The notes under the pieces: model-generated
Told to the model about the DNA's origin: nothing
Seen by the model: only the letters and a program-made list of their open reading frames with translations
Database searches by the model: none
Assembly: GCA_019802505.1 (NCBI GenBank)
Contig: JAFMOC010000090.1
Coordinates: 230,001 to 294,000, forward strand
Direction: 5' to 3'
Source: Corydoras sp. C115
Taxonomy: Eukaryota > Chordata > Actinopteri > Siluriformes > Callichthyidae
Length of the DNA: 64,000 nt
Shown here: piece after piece, positions 52,195 to 58,555 of the stretch
Numbering within the stretch: position 1 is the first letter of the stretch
Layout of the letters: the number at the start of each line of letters is the position of its first letter
Translations under genes and position numbers: made by a program

Positions 52195-53113
52195 AATATT
52201 TTAATAAATAATTATGTTTAATTTTAATGTACATTTAATTAGAATTGTAATTTGTAGAAAAAGAATAATAAATTAAAATGGTGTTTAACTATATTTATTA
52301 TTACAATGACATTTTTTGTTTTCGGCAAATTAATGCAAATCCAATTATCAGCATCATCACCATCATTATTATTATGATAAAAATTATTATTATTATTACA
52401 CACTTTCTTAGAATTCAGAAGAAATAACAATATTTCTATACGCAATTCTCCATTTTCAGTAAAGATGTACAGCCATAATTTTAAACATTCCAATATATTT
52501 GATAATTGATACATTTTGTTGCATCCTTCATAGAAAACGGAGCTCCAACGAGACATTCAAACGAATTAAATTAACAGCATATTAAAGCTTATTCAATCTA
52601 AACAGCAGCATGAATATTAATTGTGGAAAATAATTCGAGATCTTCTCATTTTTTTCTTATTGTTGGAATTAATATTACTATTATTAACATTGTTGTTGTT
52701 GTTATATGTATTACTCTGAACAGCTCTGATCAATAAAATATGATAATTTAAGATACAGCAGCAGATTATTGCAGACTGGAGTAAATAAGACTAGAATTAA
52801 GAAATTATAGGGGCGCATAGATGGATCTATTTGTGCGTAAATATTTAGACACTAATAATTAGAGGCTGCTGGCGGTTTGGGTTCTCTGTGCGGTGGTAAC
52901 ACTCACGTCGTGGCTGTTGCTGTTGGGACTGATTTCGCTCTCGTTAACCAGAGAGGACTTGAGCTCCGCCAGGTCTCCCTCTTCCTCGGAGTTGGTGATC
53001 TCAGCGAAGCTCTGCTCTTTCTGCGGGTCTCCCTCGTCTTTAAAGGGGATCATCTCGTCGGTGGCGCAGAGCTCCGGATCTCCGGCGCCTCCGCCACCCG
53101 CCAGTTGCGGCAT
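9261..53113 (-). CDS. lef1: lef1, complete coding region (10 coding exons), lymphoid enhancer-binding factor 1
   Basis: Nuclear HMG-box protein that binds A/T-A/T-CAAAG sites and recruits beta-catenin to activate Wnt targets, or Groucho/TLE corepressors without Wnt. Joining 53113-52907, 51379-51313, 48265-48138, 18661-18535, 17033-16943, 14897-14778, 13898-13736, 12466-12359, 10080-10032 and 9295-9261 gives an uninterrupted 364-residue protein. All introns are GT-AG and phases match. Order: beta-catenin-binding domain (about 1-60), context-dependent regulatory region (about 70-250), HMG box (about 263-331), basic tail KKKKRKREK (339-347), C-terminus ending AAGTGQRMKTAYI. The size is close to zebrafish Lef1 (about 365). 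It is assigned to LEF1 rather than TCF7/TCF7L1/TCF7L2 by the N-terminus PELCATDEMIPFKDEGDP, the SNKVPVVQPSHAVHPL segment and the short B-type C-terminus. I did not find the mammalian exon encoding QGQPVYPI-type sequence between exons 5 and 6; zebrafish also lacks it. Confidence 0.97.
9296..10031 (-). other. lef1 intron 9
   Basis: A 736-bp GT-AG intron. Apart from a SINE-tail fragment at 9766-9825 it holds nothing recognised. Confidence 0.85.
9766..9825 (-). mobile_element. fragment of tRNA-SINE 3' tail
   Basis: Contains acatttacatttagttattt and ggcttttatccaaagtgatt, the reverse of the tail shared with the copies at 50273 and 62579. The rest of the element is missing. Confidence 0.6.
10032..10080 (-). 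CDS. lef1: lef1 exon 9: basic tail and nuclear localisation signal
   Basis: A 49-nt exon encoding GKKKKRKREKLQETAA (338-353) and the first base of Gly354. The cluster KKKKRKREK is the basic tail of LEF/TCF proteins; it contacts the DNA backbone, adds to bending, and serves as the nuclear localisation signal. The acceptor is TGTTTTAG|GGGAAG and the donor is CAG|GTACGA. The human equivalent reads LQESAS here; LQETAA is a modest divergence. Confidence 0.94.
10386..10785. mobile_element. palindromic MITE, copy b (diverged ends)
   Basis: Has the family interior (caggtattatt, gtgtcactg, cagcagcactgctgcactaa, aacaatccaccacccaaatg) and eroded termini (gtttgaacacac ... gtgggcgtgttcaaac). Confidence 0.7.
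10786..11032 (+). mobile_element. V-SINE-like SINE, 5'-truncated copy
   Basis: Plus-strand central and tail blocks (caaagtccaaaaac, gcaatggattggcaccctg, gcgcccaaaatgttctcccc, gatgggcatgaggaaccc). The tRNA-like head is absent. It abuts the MITE directly. Confidence 0.7.
11877..12212 (-). mobile_element. V-SINE-like SINE with imperfect target-site duplication
   Basis: Minus-strand copy bounded by GGTATTTGTTTT (11860-11871) and GGTACTTGTTTT (12213-12224), one mismatch. The reversed tRNA-like head is at the right end. Confidence 0.83.
12359..12466 (-). CDS. lef1: lef1 exon 8: second part of the HMG box
   Basis: A 108-nt, 36-codon exon (302-337) reading WHALSREEQAKYYELARKER then QLHMQLYPGWSARDNY. 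It completes helix 2 and helix 3 of the HMG box. The acceptor is AACAG|TGG and the donor is TAT|GTAAGT. Both ends are phase 0, so skipping this exon would keep the frame but destroy the DNA-binding domain. Confidence 0.97.
12467..13735 (-). other. lef1 intron 7
   Basis: A 1.3-kb GT-AG intron separating the two HMG-box exons. It contains MITE copy c. 12467-13150 shows nothing recognised beyond G- and A-rich runs near 12580-12650. Confidence 0.85.
13153..13676. mobile_element. palindromic MITE, TA-flanked, copy c
   Basis: Near-complete element. It starts TACAGAACCAGTCAAAAG and ends CTTTTGACTGATACTGTA, with TA at both ends. The two halves are inverted versions of each other around the cagcaacactgctgcac centre. 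Confidence 0.8.
13736..13898 (-). CDS. lef1: lef1 exon 7: first part of the HMG box
   Basis: A 163-nt exon completing Met247 and encoding 248-301. It reads KSQHEQRKEQEPKRPHIKKP then LNAFMLYMKEMRANVVAECT and LKESAAINQILGRR. This is the N-terminal strand, helix 1 and the start of helix 2 of the sequence-specific HMG box, including the minor-groove and intercalating residues of the KPLNAFMLYM segment. The acceptor is TTTTTTGCAG|GAAG and the donor is AGG|GTGGGT. It is essentially identical to vertebrate LEF1. Confidence 0.98.
13899..14777 (-). other. lef1 intron 6
   Basis: A 0.9-kb GT-AG intron with no recognised repeat or gene. Confidence 0.85.
14778..14897 (-). CDS. lef1: lef1 exon 6
   Basis: A 120-nt exon completing Trp207 and encoding FSHHMVPGPPGPHATGIPHP then AIVNPQVKHEPPHETDLMH, with two bases of Met247. 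The acceptor is TTTTTCAG|GTTC and the donor is CAT|GTGAGT. The GIPHPAIV.PQVK segment lies just upstream of the HMG box in LEF/TCF proteins and contains a VKHE context resembling a sumoylation motif; that last point is inference. Confidence 0.95.
15101..15183 (-). mobile_element. fragment of a third SINE family
   Basis: Contains gggcagccctgtacac and ggttaggtgccttgc, matching part of the copy at 61321-61505. Confidence 0.5.
15185..15552. mobile_element. palindromic MITE, copy d (ends lost)
   Basis: Typical interior from gatggactttgtag to ggaactgagaacata. Both termini are eroded. Part of the central palindrome is deleted (cagtgcagctgtagtttc). Confidence 0.7.
15704..16067 (-). mobile_element. 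V-SINE-like SINE, full length, with 12-bp target-site duplication
   Basis: Flanked by perfect CATTTCTATATT at 15692-15703 and 16068-16079. The tail is an (ATTC)n run. Confidence 0.92.
16943..17033 (-). CDS. lef1: lef1 exon 5
   Basis: A 91-nt exon, completing Gly177 and reading MPRHHPGPDIPNFYSLSPGG then VGQITPPLG, with the first two bases of Trp207. The acceptor is TGTGTAG|GGATG and the donor is CTG|GTACGT. The LSPGGVGQ.TPPLGW motif is diagnostic of LEF/TCF proteins. The codon split TG|G joins directly to exon 6, as in zebrafish, without the extra mammalian exon. Confidence 0.95.
17034..18534 (-). other. lef1 intron 4
   Basis: A 1.5-kb GT-AG intron, AT-rich, with no recognised repeat. 17340-17560 has recurring 'gtttaaact' words about every 45-60 bases, too diverged to call a tandem repeat. 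Confidence 0.8.
18535..18661 (-). CDS. lef1: lef1 exon 4
   Basis: A 127-nt exon for Ser135 to the first base of Gly177. It contains SNKVPVVQPSHAVHPLTPLI and TYSDEHFAPG, almost invariant in LEF/TCF proteins, then the fish-like PHSAHHPQDSKQG. The acceptor is ATTGCAG|TCG and the donor is AAG|GTATTA, a weaker donor than in the other exons. It is part of the regulatory domain implicated in corepressor and partner binding. It lies 29.5 kb downstream of exon 3. Confidence 0.96.
20007..20335. mobile_element. palindromic MITE, copy e (internally deleted)
   Basis: Starts atcaaaagtttggaaacgcc and ends gtgtccaaacatttact. The interior matches the family (aacaatccaccacccaaatg). Confidence 0.7.
20640..20828 (+). 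mobile_element. V-SINE-like SINE, tail half only
   Basis: Begins in a (GT)n run at 20670-20700 and continues ccaatgatggattggctccc, gcgcctgaaacattctcccc, gatgggcatgg, ending gatggatgaatg. Confidence 0.7.
23343..23556 (+). mobile_element. V-SINE-like SINE, head-truncated diverged copy
   Basis: Plus-strand central block (ccatgttctccccatc, gggttctcctgtttcc, cacagttcaaaaac) and tail (agcaatagattggcaccctg, cagcgcctgaaacgttc). Confidence 0.7.
24722..24955 (+). mobile_element. V-SINE-like SINE, plus-strand copy of an inverted pair
   Basis: Reads ggtttgaatcctgattt, gtgtgggttttctccggg, cacagtccaaaaacatgg and ends ttctccactggatgac. The next SINE, on the opposite strand, begins about 35 bases later. 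Confidence 0.75.
24990..25415 (-). mobile_element. V-SINE-like SINE interrupted by a LINE 3' fragment
   Basis: The left part, 24990-25090 (gtttttggaatgtgggaa ... cccagattgg), and the right part, 25374-25415 (agattgggatacgaacagg), are contiguous in the family consensus. They are split by an insertion at 25091-25373. Confidence 0.8.
25091..25373 (+). mobile_element. 5'-truncated non-LTR retrotransposon (LINE) 3' end nested in a SINE
   Basis: Flanked by the 7-bp duplication AGATTGG (25084-25090, 25374-25380). The frame from 25103 reads RLWNSLPHGL, stop, NTTSLSLFKTGLKTHLFK, stop. This is the typical C-terminal end of LINE reverse-transcriptase ORFs of the L2/CR1 sort, already broken by an in-frame stop. 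It ends aaataaaatg followed by (TAT)n, as LINE tails do. The clade is not certain. Confidence 0.75.
26430..26640. mobile_element. diverged repeat related to the MITE interior
   Basis: Contains ggtcaggacccatttagg, agatggtggatgattctc, agcactgcagggacattg and acaccttaatgacacagcc, which match the interior phrases of the palindromic MITE family and of a widespread teleost repeat. Confidence 0.45.
26740..26790 (+). mobile_element. SINE/LINE 3' tail fragment
   Basis: Reads gtaagtgactttggataaaa then gtatctgcgaaataatg, a diverged version of the tail shared by the tRNA-SINE family. Confidence 0.55.
27110..27450 (+). mobile_element. LINE 3' end with reverse-transcriptase C-terminal motif and SINE-type tail
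   Basis: The frame starting at 27214 encodes DKLWNDLPTRSVMLRHSASK, a WN.LP motif like that near the C-terminus of L2/CR1-type LINE ORF2 proteins. About 170 bases later comes gagtcgctttgaatacaagc then gtctgccgaatgactgaatg, the same tail as the tRNA-SINE family. No intact ORF remains. Confidence 0.55.
27640..27725 (+). mobile_element. SINE/LINE 3' tail fragment
   Basis: Reads taagtcgctttggataaaag then catctgctaaataactaaat, close to the tail at 62938 reversed. Confidence 0.65.
28436..28830 (+). mobile_element. ancient HE1/DANA-like SINE, strongly diverged
   Basis: Shows remnants of the conserved V-SINE core (catgttttcatgggttacct, cccatagtcccaagacac) and of the generic fish tail (gcaatagacaggcaacctct, ccagggtttcaccac). 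It differs from the abundant family in the window, so it probably belongs to an older one. Confidence 0.5.
29205..29392 (-). mobile_element. V-SINE-like SINE, tail-truncated copy
   Basis: Minus-strand copy with ggcagtttagagcaacc, atgtttttggacagtggg, gggagaacatggaaactcca and the reversed head gttaaccactaagccacc. Confidence 0.75.
30875..31000 (-). mobile_element. V-SINE-like SINE fragment
   Basis: Tail portion only (catcatcttccactttattc, gggttccctatgcctatcca), then a diverged jump to gaatccatgatttatagtct. Confidence 0.6.
31690..31808 (+). mobile_element. V-SINE-like SINE with internal deletion
   Basis: The head (ggttggcacgtccgcctct) joins directly to the tail (cccagcaatggattggcgcc); the conserved core is deleted. 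It ends gtggaagataatgagataag. Confidence 0.7.
31905..32190. mobile_element. palindromic MITE, copy f (one end lost)
   Basis: Starts inside the element (agacaggtatcatttgggtg) and runs through the central cagcagtgctgctgtag to gcctcctttttgctccaca. Confidence 0.7.
32868..33850. repeat. three-copy tandem repeat, unit about 330-450 bp
   Basis: The phrase ggtccaaaataattag recurs at 32918, 33250 and 33703, each time followed by aaatgaggaaacacctcagc and ggtcagaacatggaggaatt. Copies 2 and 3 share a longer left part (tccatatcaagccaacttag). Copies are near-identical over more than 150 bases, which suggests recent duplication. No coding sequence or known element is recognised; the open frames here are fortuitous. 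Confidence 0.9.
34011..34331 (+). mobile_element. V-SINE-like SINE
   Basis: Plus-strand copy starting at the tRNA-like head (gacgcggtggcgtagtggtt) and ending ggataaaagataatgaatga. The B-box region is diverged. Confidence 0.8.
34332..34480 (+). mobile_element. V-SINE-like SINE, second tail half in tandem
   Basis: Immediately follows the previous SINE and repeats only the tail half (aattgccccattctaaatga ... ggatgagcatggggaacccc). Dimer or independent truncated insertion cannot be distinguished. Confidence 0.7.
35810..35835. repeat. (GA)n microsatellite
   Basis: GA dinucleotides within a broader purine-rich stretch (35730-35835). Confidence 0.9.
37060..37450. mobile_element. palindromic MITE, copy g
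   Basis: Begins agtacctgtcaaaagtttgg and has the shared interior; it ends in a diverged cgtgtcctttttgatg. The central palindrome is largely deleted at 37261-37280. Confidence 0.7.
40149..40521 (+). mobile_element. V-SINE-like SINE, full length, with 10-bp target-site duplication
   Basis: The best plus-strand copy. tRNA-like head with A box GTGGCTTAGTGG and B box GGTTCGAATTCC, conserved core, GT-rich segment and (GATG)n tail. Flanked by ATAATGTGGC at 40139-40148 and 40522-40531. Confidence 0.92.
40590..40825. mobile_element. palindromic MITE, copy h (left half)
   Basis: Starts cagtaccaattaaaagtttg and stops at attcctatcccagc, before the palindrome centre. Confidence 0.7.
41255..41345 (+). 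mobile_element. degraded SINE head
   Basis: Faint similarity to a SINE head and core (ggattagattcccaacttgg, gttggcatgttctcctcatg). Low confidence. Confidence 0.35.
42532..42720. mobile_element. palindromic MITE, copy i (short, both ends kept)
   Basis: Both termini are preserved (cagtaccagccaaaagtttg ... tttaatttggtactg) with only about 190 bases between them, so it is an internally deleted derivative. Confidence 0.75.
42891..43237 (-). mobile_element. V-SINE-like SINE, full length, with 12-bp target-site duplication
   Basis: Flanked by TAATATATTAAT at 42879-42890 and 43238-43249. Nearly consensus sequence, with the reversed head ctaagccaccgtgccgcc at the right end. Confidence 0.92.
43470..43930 (-). 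mobile_element. two V-SINE-like SINE fragments in tandem
   Basis: 43470-43662 and 43665-43930 each restart at the tail (cattatcttcc) and run toward the core. Both lack the tRNA-like head. Confidence 0.65.
45352..45818. mobile_element. palindromic MITE, TA-flanked, copy j
   Basis: Starts TACAGTACCGGTCAAGAATT and ends AAATTTTGACCAGTTCTGTA. Nearly complete interior with the central cagcagcactgctgc palindrome. Confidence 0.78.
45860..45899. repeat. poly(A) tract of about 40 bases
   Basis: Uninterrupted A run just outside the SINE at 45916. Confidence 0.95.
45916..46266 (-). mobile_element. V-SINE-like SINE with 8-bp target-site duplication
   Basis: Flanked by AGGATGTA at 45908-45915 and 46267-46274. 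A small deletion removes part of the gcaatttgg block near 46092. Confidence 0.85.
47269..47780. repeat. left copy of direct repeat flanking lef1 exon 3
   Basis: Homologous to 49895-50278 and, in its right part, to 50511-50860. Shared phrases include agccgatgtaaaatgtacct, ccatccttttagtgtcagca, acgatattaatcagcatc and tcaagaatatt. The family is unrecognised. Confidence 0.8.
47955..48002. repeat. (AC)n microsatellite
   Basis: Uninterrupted AC dinucleotides, about 135 bases from the exon 3 donor. Confidence 0.95.
48138..48265 (-). CDS. lef1: lef1 exon 3
   Basis: A 128-nt exon for Gly92 to Thr134. The readable core is YIMMTNMNNEPYMSNGSLSP followed by PMPRT, a LEF/TCF-conserved segment at the start of the context-dependent regulatory region. 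The acceptor is CATCCAG|GTAAAC (the exon itself begins with GT) and the donor is ACG|GTGAGT. It is isolated between intron 2 (3.0 kb) and intron 3 (29.5 kb), and is bracketed by homologous direct repeats at 47269-47780 and 49895-50278. Confidence 0.95.
48520..48610. mobile_element. palindromic MITE fragment
   Basis: Contains agacaaacagatggactcca and gtcagtaattac, resembling the arm of the MITE family. Strongly diverged. Confidence 0.4.
49826..50278. repeat. right copy of direct repeat flanking lef1 exon 3
   Basis: 49826-49889 recurs at 50889-50956 (tcagtctgactgt, cagatcagcaaaacat). 49895-50278 matches 47269-47640 in the same orientation. It is interrupted at about 50279 by SINE-tail and homopolymer sequence. 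Confidence 0.8.
50273..50345 (-). mobile_element. tRNA-SINE 3' tail fragment inserted in the direct repeat
   Basis: Reads acatttacattacatttagt, catttagcagacgcttttat and ccaaagcgacttacaaatga, the reverse of the SINE tail. Confidence 0.7.
50409..50458. repeat. poly(C)/poly(T) tract
   Basis: A run of C (about 16) followed by about 32 T. Confidence 0.95.
50480..50870. repeat. 190-bp tandem duplication
   Basis: Two near-identical units. gggacaaatggtggtctcca starts at 50519 and gggacaaacggtggtctcca at 50710, and both run through ggaaacccatgcagatatag to aagaaagggatttgt. The unit is also the right part of the repeat at 47600-47780. Confidence 0.9.
51313..51379 (-). CDS. lef1: lef1 exon 2
   Basis: A 67-nt exon for residues 70-91 plus the first base of Gly92 (AARQSQLTPDSYHEKHREHP, then DD). 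The acceptor is TTTGAACAG|GCA and the donor is ATG|GTAAGT. It is too short to be an obvious open reading frame. It was placed by its match to the LEF1 linker ARQ...SYH.K.REHPDDG and by exact phase agreement with exons 1 and 3. It belongs to the linker between the beta-catenin domain and the regulatory domain. Confidence 0.93.
51380..52906 (-). other. lef1 intron 1
   Basis: A 1.5-kb GT-AG intron, strongly AT-rich, with the TA microsatellite at 52124-52191 and scattered ATT repeats (52360-52400). Nothing else is recognised. Confidence 0.85.
52124..52191. repeat. (TA)n microsatellite
   Basis: About 34 TA dinucleotides without interruption. Confidence 0.97.
52907..53113 (-). CDS. lef1: lef1 exon 1: start codon and beta-catenin-binding domain
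   Basis: Encodes residues 1-69 in phase 0, from MPQLAGGGG to SNSHD. The motif DEMIPFKDEGDP (19-30) and the following acidic stretch ending LKSSLVNESE form the armadillo-groove ligand of beta-catenin. The start is chosen because it matches the LEF/TCF family MPQL start and has A at -3 (GCAACATGC). The donor is GAC|GTGAGT at 52907/52906. The exon is GC-rich compared with the AT-rich flanks, as expected for a CpG-island first exon. Confidence 0.97.
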
Positions 53114-53760
53114 GTTGCGCGCCTCCCGGGGAAGTTCGCAAAGCTGGAGTCTCTCAAATCCTCAGTAGAACCAAAGGCGCGACTGTGGAGAGAAAGGCGC
53201 GATGGGAACGCGGCGGGGACCAAGTGCGCGCCCGCGGTCTTATAATAAAATAAGCGCCTATAATAAAAACGGGACGACTATAATAAATGCAACGGGTGAG
53301 CACGGCTTACAATCTCGGCTGCGCTCACGAGTTTCTTATTATTAAAAATGTTTAAAAATAAAAAATAAAAAACAACGAGAAAACAACGACCACTCCAAAG
53401 AAATCAAAGCCTTTCTTGTAGTTTCCTTCCTGAGCAAAAAGAAAAACAACTGTCCTCTTGAAAGCGGTGTTAGAAAAACAAATGCTCCTCGTGTCAACAC
53501 GAAGCCAAGTTTTTTTTACTACTCAGGGAGAACTTTGAGGAGCGTATCCACAGCTGGGGCGAGTTCTCTCGGACTTTCTGAGGTCGAAGCGCAGAGGCGA
53601 GACGTGGAACGCTGTGTGGACCGGCGGAGACGCGCCGCGCACACGGACACAAACAAACCCGGACTGGGGCCGTCGCTCCACGCGTTTTGCAGCTGGGTCG
53701 CCGGCGCGCGTGTGCGCGTGCGCGTGGGTAACGTAGCAACGATTCTCCTCCCCTCACCCC
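53114..53760 (-). promoter_or_regulatory. lef1: lef1 5' UTR and proximal CpG-rich promoter region
   Basis: CpGs are visibly dense just upstream of the ATG (53100-53240) and again at 53560-53730, against AT-rich flanks. This fits a CpG-island promoter and long 5' UTR, as known for mammalian LEF1. No TATA box is evident. A TCF/LEF-type ATCAAAG lies at 53402-53408, compatible with Wnt feedback on the gene. The transcription start cannot be placed from sequence alone. Confidence 0.6.
53402..53408 (+). promoter_or_regulatory. TCF/LEF-like site ATCAAAG in the lef1 5' region
   Basis: Perfect match to the core A/T-A/T-CAAAG consensus about 290 bases upstream of the start codon. Such a 7-mer is common by chance; only its position in the promoter region makes it notable. 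Confidence 0.3.
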
Positions 53761-53874
53761 CCCCCCTTCCCTCCTTTCCTCACCCAAACTTCCACCCCTT
53801 TAAACCTCTACTCCTCCAAAGATGAAAGAGAAGCCGCCGATCTGATTGACACTCCAGGCAGAAGGGAAAGAAGA

Positions 53875-53913
53875 GAGGAGGAGGAGGAGGAGGAGGAGGA
53901 GGAGGAGGAGGGA
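53875..53913. repeat. (GGA)n microsatellite
   Basis: GGA/GAG trinucleotides just upstream of the lef1 CpG-rich region; all-purine on plus. Confidence 0.95.
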
Positions 53914-54422
53914 GTTTGTACATCTTTCAACAGGTAGCCTACCATTAAGATAAAAAAAAAAGAAAAAAAAAAGAAACTGGACCATGTGTTCTGACCCCAG
54001 CCATCAAACAGGGATACATGTAAATCCCGAGTGCAAGGTAAATGTAGGTTACAGGACATACTGCACTAATTGAAGCTCCATGATTTAAGTTGTAAAGTTA
54101 TTAGTTTAGACAATAAATGACAGACTTCATTGAGCCATATGTCTCTAAATACACTGGACAGGTCACGAGTCTATCGCAGGACAAACCCAGCAATTCATTT
54201 AAGGCAAATAAATAACACCTAACATATAAATCCAAGTATTTGGACACAGTAGACCTATAAGAGGTTATATAACATTTAGTTTTGAGTTGGTCCCCCCTTT
54301 CACATTTGCAGTTACAGCAGTTTTCACATTTCTGGGAAGATTTTCTACAAGATATTGGAGCGTTGTCTGTGAGATGTCTGTGTGAGGACATTTTGGGGAC
54401 TTTGGGGGAGTTCAGAGCTCTG

Positions 54423-54528
<106 letters not shown>

Positions 54529-56199
54529 GGCACGGTGCTTGTTCTGATATGTGTTGTTAATGGAAATAACAAAACATATACCATATTTTTTTATAATACT
54601 ATAAAGAGGTTTGTTCATCTATTGTGTTTTTAATTGTCTGACTGAATACTTGTTTAAGGGAATGGGCTGTTGGATAAATCCCATGCAGAGATGGAGAGAA
54701 CATGCAAACTATAAACAAAGAGGTCCTAAGTCATAGATCTTAGTGAGTATTTAAAAAAGAAATGATATCCAACAATATAGGGGCTATGACACAATGACAC
54801 ACAGACCTAGATATAATTCAAATGTTTGGCTGGTAGAATATATTTTAAAGCTTCACTGTCACATAAACTTGTCGTTTGCAAATAGACTGCAACAGCAACA
54901 AAGAAAATCCTCCTAACAGAGTCTGACATTAAATCAGACATCAGTAAGTTCAGAGGTTTCCATTTTACTGCTACAAAAAATAAAATTATATTTAGTAAAT
55001 GGAAAGAAATTGAGTATTTCATGACTACATCCCAATAAAATCTTAATTAATAATCCAAATAATATTTATGAATTTGCCTGATCTTGCTTAATACAAGACC
55101 TTAGCTTGACTCTCTGGTTAGTCTGATCATCTGAACATCTTGTGAATAATCAGTTTGTTCAGTGACTTCTCTGTCACCTTTAAAGTTGTGTTTTATATTA
55201 CCAGCTCTGCTTTGAAAAAATAAAAGTTTACTGAATTAAAGCCTAACACAGAAGACTTTCGGCCTAAATACTATAGAAGCCTGGTACTGGTTTGGGTCGA
55301 ACCATTTAAGTACCTTCTTCAGAAGTTCTTGATTAGCTGTGTGGGGGCATCGGGCAAGTGCCGTAGACAATCAAGTACTCCTAAAGAGTGTAATTACCCG
55401 GAACAAGTGTCATAGACTAAATGGAACTAAAACTCAACTGGAAGTTCGGTCTTCTAGCCACATCTCTCTCCCTCATGACAGCAAGCATTCAGAGTTCTGC
55501 ACATTTCTTTAGTTAAAATGCTTGATTTACTTGAGACAAAAAAACTGAGCCAATCAGAGCTGCACTGGTTTTAATCAGCTGAGTTAAACGACAATCTTTA
55601 CTGAAACTATGGATGAAAGTTTAACTATACTGTATGTGGCGTATTGACAGTCTACATATATATAGAGAGAGAGAGAGCGAGAGAGAGAGAGAAAATAGTC
55701 TTAGACTTAATTAGAATGATTTAAACGTAATTAATATTAATAAATGATATTAAATAAATTGATATATTTTAGAAATCTGGACTTTAAATTTGTGTAGACT
55801 TTTTTTAATGGTTTGAAAAAAGTTTAAGAAAAAATATAACTTTCTTCTTCATGTATCTGATTTTCATTTTAAAGCAAAACAGACATTACATCATTCCAAA
55901 TCAAAACCTCTGTGCATTGATTCCCGGAATCCAGCATGATTCAAAATATACTATTGTCTTATCTGATTGTGATGTGAATGTTTGGGCCTCACATTATCTT
56001 AATGTTCTTTTCTTATTGCATTATTGATTATTGGTTGTCTGGCCACCGTTTTAAAATCTAGGGGTAAAAATATCCGTAAAAAGAATTTGTTTTGTTTTAT
56101 TTAAGTGATATGGTGTAATATTTTGGGGCAATGTATATGGATAAATAATGTCTATGTAATTGGGACAACGTATATGTATAAATTTATTAAATTGATATG

Positions 56200-56204
<5 letters not shown>

Positions 56205-56284
<80 letters not shown>
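56205..56284. repeat. (TA)n microsatellite
   Basis: About 40 TA dinucleotides. Confidence 0.97.
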
Positions 56285-56287
<3 letters not shown>

Positions 56288-58555
56288 TGCAAATCTGCAT
56301 TATTGTTTCAATTTCTAAAAACAAAAATCACAATATTAAACCATGAAACCATTGAAACACATTTTTCCTTCAACCTATACTGCAACCTCATACTGCAGTT
56401 ACATGTAAATGTATTATATTTCATATTAATTCATAAGTTTTTTAACGTTCCTTTATTAAGTCTGTCATTAATCCTGGCTTTAGAATGACCAATCTTTATT
56501 ATAGTATATAATTTAATAGGACCTTATTTGATGATTTAGTATAAAATGGCACCATATAATTTGCTATTACCATTAAACTGTCAGTATATAAAGTATAAAT
56601 GCAAAAGCCTCTGTGTGGATTAAAGCATCACGCAACAAAAAAGCCCGTGATTTGCGTTCTATAGCGTTCTATAGAAACTTGTATGTAAAGTAAAGCCGTC
56701 CTTCTATTATTTGCATACGTCGGTGAGATCAGTTGGGTGTTCTGCTGATCTAAGTGGCTTTTAAACACTTATCTAGCACTGCAGTAAAGATTACAGGAGT
56801 CTGCTCTGAGATGTTTGATCAGTCATGCTGTGTACAGAGCGGCATCCATAGGTGGAGTTAAAGGGCGTGGATAATTAGCGGAAAATGACTTCCAATGGCT
56901 TTAAATCAATGTTTTTTGTCTTAAACGCAGCGAAATAATGCAGCTGCAATTATCTGCATTTGCATTCAGCTTAAAGAATCCCAACAACGGACTGAAAATC
57001 CATGATCGCATTAATTTATTGCATTTTTTGGGGCAACACGCATTAAAAAAAAAAATAATAATAAAAATAAAACGTTCCTGTTACGTCACAGAACATCAAT
57101 TTTATAGCTATTATTTAATGCATATTCGTATTTCGTCATAAAACGGATGGTCCTGCAAAATGCAAGCTCTAAATAATTGGATTGAACAAAATCTCAGGCA
57201 ATTAAGACAGTATAAAATAATACCTGATCACTTTTAAATAGTTTTATTGATGTGTTTTAGGTGCGTTTGTAAAACCTGACCGATCTGTCTGTTAAACTCG
57301 ATTAATAATCCAAGTGTAGAGTCAATCATTACGTTTATTTATAAGATGCTATTGATTATTATTAAATTACAAACCGTTTTTGCCCTCGTTTTTCCTTAAA
57401 AGCGTGTCACAGAACCTGAAATCACGTAAAGCTATTTATGTATCGGAATAAGACCTGCATATATTGTTGTAGCACTTTTAAATATGACGTGCTCATTATA
57501 ATTATGGAGGTTTTATGTACATTGTGTTTGGTGCAGATGCCACAATTTATGCATGCTGGATTCGGATTTTTATTGTGGGATAAATTATTTAAAGAATGAA
57601 AATATACGTCAAATCATGTGATTTGTTAAGACCCATAAGTGTGTGTTAACGAAATGAATTAGAACACGATCATGGAATCTTCAGGGTTCATTGTAATTGT
57701 AATTGTATTTTTTTTGTATTTTTTAAACAAAATATAAAAGCATCAGGTTGGGTGGTGGTGAGGTTGGTTCTGACATTGTATTTTGAGTCATAAATCTTGT
57801 TTCAGAAAATCTACAAGTGGGAGATGCAGATGATGAGGATGAAAAGGCCCTCAATCACCTGAAATTCTGGAGAAGAAGTTTGGAAGTGAAGGGAGGAGAT
57901 TGGACATGTTTTACAGGAACGATCTTATTTAAAGATCTGGATGTCCATGGATTTTTATAAGATTCGGTCAATAACAGGGAGCCGAAGGGGTTTGGAACAT
58001 GGGTGTTGGGTAGTGCAGAAGGTCGAGAGCTGAGAGAAAAGATTTTGAACTGAATTGTGGAGAAGGCGATTAAACTGAAGTGAGAGGCGGATATTTTTGT
58101 GGATGATTTCTAATAAATACAGTGGATTCATCTGTAACACCAGGTAGCAACACCCCTTATCCCCCCCCTCCCATCTGCCCCAGACATCTACCCATGTGTC
58201 ATCATATTTAATTCTATGCCAGCTGCATAGCTTATTTTTTTTCTTATGCATTAATATTAATACAGAGGCTAAAAGGAACTGATTTACTACGTCACATATT
58301 TGGTTAGTTTGTTATATTATTGTTATAATTTCATTTTAGTCACTATCAAGTCACGTGCTACATATTAAATCAGGTAAATACCTTGGTTTGAAAATATATA
58401 CTTATATACTTAACATGCAAATGTGCAGAACACGTTCCTAATAACGAAACCTAACTAATAGATTTGAATGAAAATAAAACGTCGACATAATAAATAAAAA
58501 CAGGAAAGAAAATACAAAAACTGAGCAAAGAAATCAGACAGGGAGAGGAAAAAGA

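Noticed and set aside
53494..53825. Open frames on both strands over the CpG-rich region
   Set aside because: GC-rich DNA lowers stop frequency; they lie in the lef1 5' UTR/promoter and have no homology I recognise.
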